From Rhodocyclaceae bacterium (GTDB lineage: Bacteria > Pseudomonadota > Gammaproteobacteria > Burkholderiales > Rhodocyclaceae): a stretch of 64,000 bases of DNA. The DNA lies in assembly GCA_016791105.1 (NCBI GenBank), contig JAEUNM010000006.1, forward strand, positions 1-64,000, in the 5' to 3' direction. The position numbers and the translations under genes are program-made. Below the pieces are notes generated by a model, which had not been told where the DNA came from, searched no databases, and saw only the letters and a program-made list of their open reading frames with translations. Each line of letters opens with the position of its first letter. The first letter of the stretch is position 1. Positions 29,084 through 38,700 of the stretch are shown piece after piece.

Positions 29084-30769
29084 ATGAACGCCTCTGCTTA
29101 CGTGAGCGCACCTGTCATCAGCCGCTATTTCTACCGCCGCTCGCCCGATCAGAACGCGGCGCAGCCGGCACGCCATCCGCTGGTGGTGGTCGGCGCCGGC
29201 CCGACCGGCCTGTGTGTGGCGATAGACCTCGCCTTGCGTGGTAACAAGGTGGTGTTGCTGGACGCTGACGACTGCCTCAGCGACGGTTCGCGTGCCGTGT
29301 CCTACGCCCGCCGTAGCCTGGAAATTCTGGACAGGCTGGGCTGTGGCGCCAAAGTTGTGGAACGCGGGGTGGCCTGGAGTTCCGGCAAAATATTTTTCAA
29401 GGACCACCACTTATACAGTTTCAACCTTGCTCAGGCGGATCGGGTGGGGCGGCCGGCATTCATCAACCTGCAGCAGGCCCGCTTCGAAGAAATACTGGTG
29501 CAGCGCGCGCTCGCGCTGGGTGTCGATCTGCGCTGGAAAAACTGCCTCGCCACGCTGAGCCAGGATGCCGCCGCGGTGCATTTGCAGATCGACACGCCGG
29601 ACGGCAGGTACGCCATGGACTGCGACTGGCTTATCGCCTGCGACGGTGCCAACAGCCCGATCCGCGCCATGCTGGGCCTGGATTTCAAGGGCCAAATATT
29701 TCGCGACCGCTTCTTGATTGTCGATGTGCGCATGCAGGCCGATTTTCCGGTGGAGCGCTGGTTCTGGTTCGATCCGCCGTTTCACCCGGGGCGTTCCGTG
29801 CTCATGCACCGTCAGGCCGACAATGTGTGGCGGGTGGATTTTCAACTCGGCTGGGAGGCCGAGCCGGCCAAGGAAAAGCAGGAAGAACCGGTGCTGGAAC
29901 GGCTCACCGCGATGCTCGGCTCGCACGAATTCGAACTGCTGTGGAGCAGTGTCTATACCTTCCAGTGCCGCCGCATGGAACAGTTCCGTCACGGTCGTGT
30001 CCTGTTCGCCGGCGACTCCGCGCATCAGGTATCGCCACACGGCGCGCGCGGTGCCAATTCCGGCATGCAGGACGTGGACAACCTGGCCTGGAAAATCGAC
30101 CTGGTGCTGAAAGATCAGGCGCCGCTCGATCTGCTGAATAGCTATGGCGTCGAGCGCGAATACGCGGCCGAAGAAAATTTGCGCAATGCCAAGCGCGCCA
30201 CTGCCTTCATCACGCCGAAAAACAAACATGCGCGGCGTTTTCGCGACGCCGTGCTGGCGCTCGCGCGGCGCCAGCCGTTTGCGCGCCGGCTGGTCAATTC
30301 CGGGCGCCTGTCGGTGCCGGTGATACTGCTCGAGTCGCCACTCAATACGCCCGACGCCGAACCCATGACGAACGGTCCGGTGCCCGGCAGCCCGTTGCTC
30401 GACGTGATGTTGTCCGAACATGGTGAATCCCTACGCCTCGCGCAGGCGGTCGGCAGCGGATTTTGCCTGTTGCTGTTTTGCGGGCGCGATGGTGTGCCCG
30501 ACGAAGCCGATGTGCTGGCCTTGCAAGCCGCCGCCGGCGAAGTGGCGGCGCTGGGCATGCTGGCCTTGACCGGCGCCGCTGCCGCGTGCCGGCCCGGTCT
30601 GCGCATCCTGCACGATGCCGAACTGGCCGCCCACGCAGCTTACGATGCGCTGCCCGGCACGGCGTATTTGCTGCGGCCGGACCAGCACGTGTGCGCGCGC
30701 TGGCGCCGGCTGGAGCCTGCGCTGTTGCGCGCGGCCTTGCTGCGCGCCACCGCTGCTACGCCAAACTAA
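29084..30769 (+). CDS. FAD-dependent aromatic-type monooxygenase (MhpA/UbiH-like flavoprotein)
   Basis: 561 residues. The FAD dinucleotide motif is VVVGAGPTGLCVAIDLALRG (Gly37-Gly42), the second FAD motif is LFAGDSAHQVSPHGARG, and a middle DCDWLIACDGANSPIR segment contains the conserved DG. This is a class A flavin hydroxylase, resembling 3-(3-hydroxyphenyl)propionate hydroxylases in length; the C-terminal ~150 residues take the place of the thioredoxin-like domain of phenol hydroxylases. Substrate unknown; no ring-cleavage genes are nearby. No clear Shine-Dalgarno sequence. Confidence 0.85.
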   Translation: MNASAYVSAPVISRYFYRRSPDQNAAQPARHPLVVVGAGPTGLCVAIDLALRGNKVVLLDADDCLSDGSRAVSYARRSLEILDRLGCGAKVVERGVAWSSGKIFFKDHHLYSFNLAQADRVGRPAFINLQQARFEEILVQRALALGVDLRWKNCLATLSQDAAAVHLQIDTPDGRYAMDCDWLIACDGANSPIRAMLGLDFKGQIFRDRFLIVDVRMQADFPVERWFWFDPPFHPGRSVLMHRQADNVWRVDFQLGWEAEPAKEKQEEPVLERLTAMLGSHEFELLWSSVYTFQCRRMEQFRHGRVLFAGDSAHQVSPHGARGANSGMQDVDNLAWKIDLVLKDQAPLDLLNSYGVEREYAAEENLRNAKRATAFITPKNKHARRFRDAVLALARRQPFARRLVNSGRLSVPVILLESPLNTPDAEPMTNGPVPGSPLLDVMLSEHGESLRLAQAVGSGFCLLLFCGRDGVPDEADVLALQAAAGEVAALGMLALTGAAAACRPGLRILHDAELAAHAAYDALPGTAYLLRPDQHVCARWRRLEPALLRAALLRATAATPN

Positions 30770-30916
30770 GGGGCTGGCGGAAAGCCTTCGGGGTGCGTTT
30801 TGCCTCATCGCAGCAGCAAGTCACACCTTGGGTGATCTGGCGCGCCGTTGCGCGCTCGAAGGCCTGGGTAATGCGGGATAATGTGCGCGTTTTCTATGCT
30901 TTCGGAGCGTCCCTGC

Positions 30917-31915
30917 ATGGCCCGCATCACCCTTACGCGTTATCTCATCGAACAACAGCGCAAGCAGAACATCACGGCGGATCGCCGCCTGCTGATCGAA
31001 GTGGTCGCGCGCGCCATCAAATCCATTTCCGTCGCCGTGTCGCGCGGAGCCATCGCCGGTGTGCTGGGCGAAGCCGGCAGCGATAACGTACAGGGCGAGG
31101 CGCAAAAGCAGCTGGACGTGATCGCAAACGAAACTTTGCTGGAAGCGAACGAGTGGGGCGGTCATCTGGCCGCCATGGCGTCGGAAGAAATGGACCAGCC
31201 CTATGTGATTCCGACCGACTACCCCAAGGGCGGTTACCTGTTGCTATTCGACCCGCTGGATGGTTCGTCGAATATCGACGTGAATATTTCGGTCGGGACG
31301 ATTTTTTCCGTTTTGCGCGCGCCGGACAGCGGCGCGGCGGCGGACGAAAAAAGTTTCCTGCAGGCGGGCCGCACCCAGCTCGCAGCCGGTTATGCCGTGT
31401 ATGGGCCGGCCACCATGTTGGTGCTGACGGTGGGCGACGGCGTGCAGGGCTTCACACTGGATCGCGAAACCGGCGGCTTCGTGCTCACCCACGCCGATAT
31501 GCGCGTTCCCGAAGAAACCCGCGAATATTCCATCAATGCTTCGAACCGGCGCTTCTGGGAAGCCCCCGTGCAGCGCTATATCGAAGAACTGGAAGCCGGC
31601 AAGAGCGGGCCGCGCGGCAAGGATTACAACATGCGCTGGGTGGCCTCCATGGTGGCCGACGTACATCGCATCCTCACGCGCGGCGGCGTGTTCATGTACC
31701 CCAAGGACAACAAGGACCCCGGCAAGGCCGGCAAATTGCGCCTCATGTACGAAGCCAATCCCATGGCCATGATCATCGAACAGGCCGGCGGCGCGGCTAC
31801 GACCGGGCGCGAACGCATCCTCGACATCGAGCCGGACAAGCTGCACCAGCGCGTGCCGGTCATTCTGGGCTCCAGAGCCGAGGTCGAGCGCGTCACGGCG
31901 TACCACAAGGTCTGA
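30917..31915 (+). CDS. fbp: Fructose-1,6-bisphosphatase class I
   Basis: 332 residues from the ATG at 30917 ([10 protein letters not shown]), with GGAG 8 nt upstream; the longer frame to 30881 is unlikely because a GATAAT -10-like box overlaps it (30877-30882). Signature [18 protein letters not shown] carries the metal-binding residues; the sugar-phosphate region is [19 protein letters not shown], split, and [18 protein letters not shown]. It hydrolyses fructose-1,6-bisphosphate for gluconeogenesis, or the Calvin cycle in autotrophs. No other Calvin genes are present here. Confidence 0.96.
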   Translation: MARITLTRYLIEQQRKQNITADRRLLIEVVARAIKSISVAVSRGAIAGVLGEAGSDNVQGEAQKQLDVIANETLLEANEWGGHLAAMASEEMDQPYVIPTDYPKGGYLLLFDPLDGSSNIDVNISVGTIFSVLRAPDSGAAADEKSFLQAGRTQLAAGYAVYGPATMLVLTVGDGVQGFTLDRETGGFVLTHADMRVPEETREYSINASNRRFWEAPVQRYIEELEAGKSGPRGKDYNMRWVASMVADVHRILTRGGVFMYPKDNKDPGKAGKLRLMYEANPMAMIIEQAGGAATTGRERILDIEPDKLHQRVPVILGSRAEVERVTAYHKV

Positions 31916-31923
31916 AGCGGCCG

Positions 31924-31950
31924 GGCGCCGGATCGGGCCTGGCCGGCGCC
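31924..31950. terminator. Stem-loop between convergent fbp and mscS-type genes
   Basis: GGCGCCGG (31924-31931) pairs with CCGGCGCC (31943-31950), loop 11 nt, starting 9 bp after fbp. A third GGCGCCGG copy follows at 31958. No T tract is present. Confidence 0.4.
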
Positions 31951-31981
31951 GAGCTATGGCGCCGGCAGCAGGTGTGCGGGA

Positions 31982-32800
31982 TCAGCCCGCGCGCTGAATC
32001 AATACGCTGTGCGGTGCCGGTACCGGGTAGCCGGCTTCGCCGCAAGCGGCCAGGATGGCATTGTTGGTATCGAAATAAACCTGCCAGTAATCCTTGTTGT
32101 GGCAGTAGGGGCGCACAGCGAGCAGGGTGCCGGCCGGGTTGAATTCGATGATTTCGACGTCCGGCGCGGGCGTATTCATCACATTGGGAATTTGCGCAAG
32201 TTTGGCCTTGATGCGCGCCGCCGCGTCCTTGGGGTCCACCGTATGCGCCAGTTGCGCTTTCAGGTCCACGCGGCGATACGGATTGTTGGTGTAATTGATG
32301 ATGTTGTCGGAAAAGATTTTGTTGTTTCCGACCGTCACGCGCACGTTGTCCGGCGTATCCAGCGTGGTTGCGAACAGGCCGATTTCGCGCACGTCGCCGG
32401 TTACGCCGGCGGCGCTGATCATGTCGCCCACTTTGAAGGGGCGCAGGATGATCAGAAATATGCCGGCCGCGAAATTGGCCAGCAAGCCACCCCAGGCGGC
32501 GCCTATCGCCACACCGGCAGCTGCGGCGAGCGCCACGAAACTGGTGGTTTCGACACCGAATACCGACAACACGGCAAGCAGCAGCACGATGCGCAAAATG
32601 ACGCGCAGCGAGGCGTCGACATAGGCCGTCAGCGTGTTGTCCAGCTTGCGTGCGGACATGGCTTCGCGCAGCACCCGGCTGGCGAAGCCGATCAGCCAGC
32701 CGCCGACGATCCAGAGCAGGATGGCGCCGACCACTTTCCACAATACCGGCACCAGTATGGTCGTAAATAGATATTCCGCTTTGGTCAATGTTTCCTGCAT
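31982..32800 (-). CDS. Small-conductance mechanosensitive channel, MscS family
   Basis: 272 residues, like E. coli MscS. Three membrane segments (about 18-38, 60-82 and 88-110) end with the pore-lining helix rich in Gly/Ala (AAAAGVAIGAAWGGLLANFAAG), followed by the conserved IILRPFKVGDMISAAG of the beta domain. It releases solutes on hypo-osmotic shock. AAGGA precedes the ATG. The gene is divergent from the unrecognised anchored protein, across a 461-bp gap. Confidence 0.94.
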   Translation of the reverse strand: MQETLTKAEYLFTTILVPVLWKVVGAILLWIVGGWLIGFASRVLREAMSARKLDNTLTAYVDASLRVILRIVLLLAVLSVFGVETTSFVALAAAAGVAIGAAWGGLLANFAAGIFLIILRPFKVGDMISAAGVTGDVREIGLFATTLDTPDNVRVTVGNNKIFSDNIINYTNNPYRRVDLKAQLAHTVDPKDAAARIKAKLAQIPNVMNTPAPDVEIIEFNPAGTLLAVRPYCHNKDYWQVYFDTNNAILAACGEAGYPVPAPHSVLIQRAG

Positions 32801-33261
32801 GGCAATTCCTTATTGAGCTTGGTTTGGTGAAGCGAGGAGGGGGTGGCCTGGTCGGGCCGCGAGGTGTGGTGAAATCCGGGCAGCCTGAAATGATCTGTAG
32901 GGCGGGTAGCGCGCGTTGCCACAAAAATTGGCGCCAATTGCGGGCGTTGCTGTGGGTGTGCATTCCTTTTCTGTAGCGCGCATCGTATTCCGTGCGGAAC
33001 GCTAACCTTGCGCGTTGCCGCGGCGCGAAATTTGCTACGTCCAGCGTCACCTGAAGTTTTGGGTGACAGAAAGCTTGTGCGCGGATGCTAGCACCGCCGC
33101 GCCCTGTTGTGGAAAAAATGTGCACTTGCAACATGGTCGTCCATGACGCCCATGCCGGGCAAATGCACTGCGATGCAGCCAAATTGCGCGCTGGATATTG
33201 CGCTGGCGGCGCGTTCGCCGTATGGTTGCGCCCGACTTCACTCAACCGGAAAGGAAATCCG
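32801..33261. other. 461-bp divergent intergenic region without a gene
   Basis: No credible gene is seen. It holds the 14-bp perfect palindrome AATTGGCGCCAATT at 32926-32939 and an inverted repeat GTCACC-N10-GGTGAC at 33046-33067. Open frames crossing it on both strands lack start sites and protein-like composition. Confidence 0.6.
32926..32939. promoter_or_regulatory. 14-bp perfect palindrome, candidate operator
   Basis: AATTGGCGCCAATT is fully self-complementary and lies about 125 bp upstream of the mscS-type start, in divergent regulatory space. No known regulator site is assigned to it. Confidence 0.3.
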
Positions 33262-33933
33262 ATGCGTGTGTTTACACGTCTGGTTTTTGCCCTCTGCATC
33301 ACGCTGGCCGGGATGACCGCCCGGGCCGACCAAATCAATTTCGACGAGGTGGCCGACGCTACCGATATTTCGTATCACTACTTTTCCCGCGGCGTACTGA
33401 TTTTCTGCGCCGGACCCAGTTCCGCGTGCAAAACGCTATCTGTCTATGCGCGCGCGGCGGAAGGCGCGCACAGCGGCAAAAACGTGATTTCCACGCGCAA
33501 GACGGACGCCCCGGTGGTGCATGGCAGCACCACCGGCGCCATCCTGATGCTGTTTCCGGACAAGGTGAGCCGCGTGTCGATCGCGGCGCGTTCGATTCCC
33601 CGTGCCGGCGAGGAAAGTTCGCCCGATCACGTGCTGATCGGCGCCTTCGATTCGAACCGCAAGCGGGTTGGCGAAGTCGTAGCCGGGACGGCGCACAATA
33701 CCTGGGAAAAGTTGTCCATCAGCGCACCGGACAATCGCATCGAAGCGCTGTTGTTGGGTGTGGATGAAAGCCACGGCGGCAACGTCGAGGCGCAATTCGA
33801 TACGCTGCGCTTTGAGCGCGTGTGGCGCCCGCTGGGCTGGATACCCGTGGTGATCGTGATCGTGCTGCTGGGCGTTGTGGGCGCGATCTACGTCAACCGC
33901 AAACATCCGCCCGCCGATTCCGCTCGCGCATAA
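33262..33933 (+). CDS. Unrecognised exported, C-terminally membrane-anchored protein
   Basis: 223 residues from the ATG at 33262, with GGAAAGGA upstream. A signal peptide (about 1-23, ending ARA) is followed by an ectodomain of about 165 residues. Its layout, INFDEVADATDISYHYFSRG at the start and FDTLRFE at the end, resembles the jelly-roll domains of PEP-CTERM-type exported proteins. Two cysteines (FCAGPSSACK) could form a disulfide. The C-terminus has one membrane helix (WIPVVIVIVLLGVVGAIYV) and a short basic tail, but no PEP motif. It precedes tamA by 82 bp. Function unknown; I do not recognise a named family. Confidence 0.8.
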   Translation: MRVFTRLVFALCITLAGMTARADQINFDEVADATDISYHYFSRGVLIFCAGPSSACKTLSVYARAAEGAHSGKNVISTRKTDAPVVHGSTTGAILMLFPDKVSRVSIAARSIPRAGEESSPDHVLIGAFDSNRKRVGEVVAGTAHNTWEKLSISAPDNRIEALLLGVDESHGGNVEAQFDTLRFERVWRPLGWIPVVIVIVLLGVVGAIYVNRKHPPADSARA

Positions 33934-34015
33934 CGATCGCATTGACGGCAAGCGACGCACGGCGCCAGATTTTCGCCTGAGCAGGGTAAGGCGCCGGCAC
34001 GTCGCGGAGGGACAT

Positions 34016-35734
34016 TTGCTGCACAAGAATTGCGGCTGGGCGCTTGCCTGCGCCCTGTTTGCGCCCGTTCAATGCGCGCTGGCGGCGGTGCAGATCGAAG
34101 CGCCGCCAGCGGTGGCCGAACTGTTGCGCCGCTACCTGCTGGTGGCCGCGCAGGACATTGATTCGTCCGATCCGCTCGCGCGCGCCAACTTTCTGCGTGA
34201 GGCGCGCCGCGAGGCAGGTAATTTGCTCGCCGCCGAAGGCTATTTTTCGCCCACCCTGCAGCTAGGCGCCGGGCTGCGCCCGGTATTGAAGGTGGAGCCG
34301 GGCGAACGCGCACACATCGCTTCCGTTCGCATCGAATTTTCCGGCGCCATTGCAGCCCGGGCCAGTGCGCAGCCGGAGCGCATGGAGCGCCTGCGCAAGG
34401 CCTGGTTGCTGCCGGCCGGCGCCGCATTTCGCCAACTGAGCTGGGACGAAGCGAAAGACGCTCTGCTGGCCGATTTGACCAGCCTGGATTTTCCGGCCGC
34501 GGCGTACACCCTCACGCGGGCCGAGGTCGATCCCGCCGCCGCCAGCGTGGAAATTCTGGTTGAAGTGGATAGCGGGCCGGCGTTTCGTTTCGGCAGGACG
34601 GAAATCGAAGGTGTCAAGGAATATCCAGCCGGATTGCCGCAGCGCTACGGCAGCATCGCGCCAGGCAGCCGGTATAGCCGCGAACGACTGCTGGACTTGC
34701 AGCGCGCGCTGCAAAATACGCCGTACTTTTCCACCGCCCTGGTCGATATCGATACCGATCCCGCCCAGTCCGAAGCGGCTACCGTACATGTGCGGGTGGT
34801 CGAATCCACGGCGCGGCACATCTCTTTCGGCGCCGGTTATTCCAGCAACAACGGCGCGCGCGGGGAAATCAGCTACCGCCAGCCCAATCTGTTCGGCCGC
34901 GCCTGGAACCTGCAATCCACGCTACGCCTGGAGATGCGGCATCAACTTGCGTTTACCGACGTGCTGCTGCCGCCCGCCGCGGGCGGCTTCCGCGATGGAT
35001 ATGGCGCGCTGGCGGAAAGTACCGACAGCAACGGACTGGACACCCGGCGCGTCAAATTGGGCTGGTTACGCACCCGCACCCTGGGTGCGCTGGAAACCTC
35101 CTATGGCCTCAGCCTGCAGCGCGAACTACACGACGTTACCGATGGCGACTACACGCGGCGCGATGCGCTGGCGGCAAACGCCTCATGGACCTGGCGCAGT
35201 GTTGATAATTTGCTCGATCCGCGCAGCGGGCAGGTGATCAATCTGCAACTGGGGGGCGGTTTGAAATTGCTGGCGTCGGACCAGAATTTCGTCCGTGGCT
35301 ATGTGCGCTATCAGCGCTATCAGCCGGTCGGTGCACGCGACACCCTCATGCTGCGTGGCGAACTGGGCATGACGCGCGCTGCCAGCAGCGATGGCATACC
35401 GGAAGAATTTCTGTTCCGTGCCGGTGGCACCGGGTCGATACGCGGCTACGCCTATCAAAGTCTGGGGCCGCGCGAAGCCGGCGCGGTGGTGGGCGGGCGC
35501 CTGCTCGCCATCGCCAGTGTCGAATACGTGCATTGGCTGCAGGGGGACTGGGGCGTCGCCGGCTTTGTCGATAGCGGCAATGCGGTGGATAGGCGCGGCG
35601 ATTTCGTCGCGCGCACCGGCTACGGCGTGGGGCTGCGCTGGAAAAGCCCGGCCGGGCCGCTTGCGTTCGACCTCGCCTATTCCCGGCACGAGCAAAAATT
35701 GCGACCCCACGTGGCGGTCGCGATTGCGTTCTGA
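34016..35734 (+). CDS. tamA: Outer-membrane assembly protein TamA (Omp85 family)
   Basis: 572 residues from a TTG at 34016, chosen because GCGGAGGGA lies just upstream and a signal peptide follows directly (CGWALACALFAPVQCALAA). Three POTRA domains (about 25-265) precede a 16-strand Omp85 barrel; the conserved barrel segment GGTGSIRGYAYQSLGPRE near residue 465 contains the RGY motif, and the last strand ends in Phe, as outer-membrane barrels do. It works with TamB, 5 bp downstream, in autotransporter assembly and envelope lipid transport. Confidence 0.93.
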   Translation: MLHKNCGWALACALFAPVQCALAAVQIEAPPAVAELLRRYLLVAAQDIDSSDPLARANFLREARREAGNLLAAEGYFSPTLQLGAGLRPVLKVEPGERAHIASVRIEFSGAIAARASAQPERMERLRKAWLLPAGAAFRQLSWDEAKDALLADLTSLDFPAAAYTLTRAEVDPAAASVEILVEVDSGPAFRFGRTEIEGVKEYPAGLPQRYGSIAPGSRYSRERLLDLQRALQNTPYFSTALVDIDTDPAQSEAATVHVRVVESTARHISFGAGYSSNNGARGEISYRQPNLFGRAWNLQSTLRLEMRHQLAFTDVLLPPAAGGFRDGYGALAESTDSNGLDTRRVKLGWLRTRTLGALETSYGLSLQRELHDVTDGDYTRRDALAANASWTWRSVDNLLDPRSGQVINLQLGGGLKLLASDQNFVRGYVRYQRYQPVGARDTLMLRGELGMTRAASSDGIPEEFLFRAGGTGSIRGYAYQSLGPREAGAVVGGRLLAIASVEYVHWLQGDWGVAGFVDSGNAVDRRGDFVARTGYGVGLRWKSPAGPLAFDLAYSRHEQKLRPHVAVAIAF

Positions 35735-35739
35735 GTCCC

Positions 35740-38700
35740 ATGACGGCCACCGAAACCGCTACCAGGCCGCCCCGGCGCCGCGCCTGGCTGTACGCGACGG
35801 CCCTGGTCGCGCCAGGTCTGGCGCTGCTGCTGGGGTTTTTGGTGGCGACCACGGCCGGCCTGCGCTTCCTCTGCGCGCGGCTTGGCACCATGACCGATGG
35901 CGCGATCGAGGCGGAAGCGAGCGCCGGCAGCTTGCTGGCCGGGCCCGAATTTGCGCGCCTCAGCTTGCGCCAGGAAGGCGGCCGCTACAGCCTGGAGGGC
36001 TTGCGCGTGGATTGGGCGCCGGGCGAACTTTTGTCGGGGCGGCTCCACGTCCGCGAAGTCCTGATAGAGCGCGTGCTCGTCAAACCATCCGACTCGCAGA
36101 CGCCGTCGCAAGCACCGCAAAATCTGGCTGCGCCGCTGCCCATCCGAATCGACGCCATCGCCTGTGGCAGCCTGCACATCGAGGGCTACCCGCAGGCCGA
36201 ATTGAACACTTTGCGCGGCCGCCTGCAGGCCGGCGCGGGTAAGTGGCAGTTCGAGCTGTCTGCGCAGGCGCCATTCGGGCCGCTGGATATTCGCGCTGAC
36301 GTGGATCAGGCCGCGCCATTCACCACGACCGCCGAAATTCAGGCGCGCGGCGAACTGGATGGCCGCGACTGGCAAGCCGAGGCGAAGGTGCAGGGAGCGC
36401 TGGCGCAGCAACTCGTACTGCGCCTGGATGCGCGCGGGCTGGGTTTGGCCGGGCGTGCCCAGGCGCGCGTGGCGCTGTTCGGCGAGCAGGCCTTGCTGGG
36501 CGCGGAACTGGCCTTGGACCGATTCGATCCGGCTGCATTGGCGCCGCAATTGCCGCATGCGGCGATTAGCGCCAAGGCCGATCTGGCGCCGCTTGCTGGC
36601 AGGAGCGAGGTTGCCGGCAAGCTCGAAATACTCAATGCCGAGCCCGGGCGCCTCGACGCCGGCCGCATACCTCTCGCGCAATTGCGCGGTCGCTTGACGC
36701 TTGGCGAGGCCGGCGCGAGCCTGAAGGATATGCAGCTCGCGCTGGTGCCCGGTGGTAGCGCCAAAGGCAGCGTTGAGGTACGCAAGGGGCGCCTGGCGGC
36801 GGAACTTCAACTGGCCGGCATCGATGCGGCGGCCTGGGATGCACGCTTCGTGCGTACGCAGCTTGCCGGCCGCCTGAGCCTGGACGCCCAGCCGGAGGCG
36901 CAGCAGTTACGCCTGGATCTGCGCGAGCCGCGCTTTCGCGTGCAGGCGTCCGCGCGGCGCGAGGGCGATACGCTGGCGCTGGAACAGTTCGCGTTGCTGG
37001 CCGGGTCAGGCCGTCTGGAACTTACAGGGACGCTGGGTTTGGCGGCGGCGCAGGTGCTGTCTCTGCGCGGCCGGCTGACCGATTTCGATCCGGCGCGGCT
37101 GGGGCAATTTCCGGCCGCGCGCATACACGCTGATTTGCGCGCCGACGGCACCTTGTCCCCGCTCGCCGGCAAGCTCGACTTTCGCCTGCAGGATAGCCAG
37201 TTGGCCGGCAAGCCTTTGAGCGGCGCCGGCAACATAGCGCTGGAGCGTGCGCGTATAAGCGCCGCCGAAATTGCGCTCGATGCGGCCGGCAATCGGCTGC
37301 GCGTGCACGGCGCCTATGGCGCGCCGGGCGACCGGCTGGATTTTGCGATCGAGGCGCCCCACCTGGAGGCCCTGCCGGGCGCACTGGCCGGCAAGCTCGC
37401 CGCCAACGGCTGGGTGGGAGGCAGCGTGGACCATCCGGCCGGCGAATTGGAAGCCGAAGCCGCCGGCTTGGCCCTGCCGGATGCCTGGCGCCTGGCATCG
37501 GCCAGACTTAAGTTGCGTTTGCCCGCCGATGGCGCGGCTTTCACGGCCAGCCTGGAAGCGGGTACGTTTGCGCATGCGGAGCGCGCGTTTTTCGAATCGG
37601 CAACTGCGCAATTGGACGGTACGCGCAGCGCCCACCATATCAGTCTGAATGCCCAGTTATCCGAGCATGACAAGCTGTCTGGCAGCGCCGACGGGGCTTT
37701 GCGGGACGGCCCGCGGTGGGACGGCAGCATCGCCGCGCTGGTGCTCAGCGGCAGCACGCCTTTCGCGGCCCGGCTGATGGAGCCGGTCGCCCTGAAGCTG
37801 GGGCCCAAGCGTCTGGAACTGGGCGCCGCGCGAATTGCCGGGCCACAAGCCAGCCTGCGCCTGCTGGAAACGCGCTGGGACGGTGCCCGCTTCACCAGTC
37901 GCGGCGAACTGGCCGGCCTCGGGTTTGCGCCTGCGCCCCTGCAGGGCGATTTGCGCTTGCGCGGGCAGTGGGATCTGCGCGTGGGCGACACGCTGGACGG
38001 AGAACTGGCGCTCGAACGCGCAAGCGGCGACCTGCGCATGCCGGGTGAAGGCGGCCCTGCACTAGGGCTGGCGGAACTCAAGCTGAGCGCTGCGGCCGTT
38101 GCGAGCCGACTGCGCGCGGAATTGTCCGCCCGCGGCGAGCCGTTCGGGAACCTGCAGGCGCAGGCGGCCGTGCGCGCCGAGCACGCGCCGGACGGATGGC
38201 GCATCGCCCCTGCGGCGGCCCTTTCCGGCAGCGCGACATTGGAAATAGGCCGCCTCGACTGGTTGGGCCCGCTCATTGACCCGAATACCCGATCTGCCGG
38301 CCGCCTGCGCGGCCACATGGACCTCGCCGGGACCATGGCCGCGCCACGGCTGGAAGGGCGCCTGGAAGGGGAAGCGCTCGAACTGGCGCTGCTCGACACC
38401 GGTGTGCGCCTGTCCGGCGGCAGCCTCAAGGCGCGCTTTTCAGCGGACAGGCTGTGGCTGGACGAATTGCGCTTTTCCAGTCCTCTGCAGGTGCGTCCGC
38501 GCGAGGTGCGGCTGCGGCTGGCCGAATTCGAAGCCAATCCGGGCACGCTGGCGCTGAGCGGCAGCCTGAGCATTCCGGAACTGCGTGCCGACCTCAGTCT
38601 GCACGCCGAGCGCCTGCTTGCCTTGCAGCGGCCGGATCGCTGGGTGGCACTGAGCGGCACCGCCGCGCTTGCGGGCGAGCGTGGCCGGGGCTACCAAGTG

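Noticed and set aside
31893-33338. 481-codon minus-strand open frame covering the mscS-type gene
   Set aside because: A different frame encodes a clear MscS channel; this one is a composition artefact.
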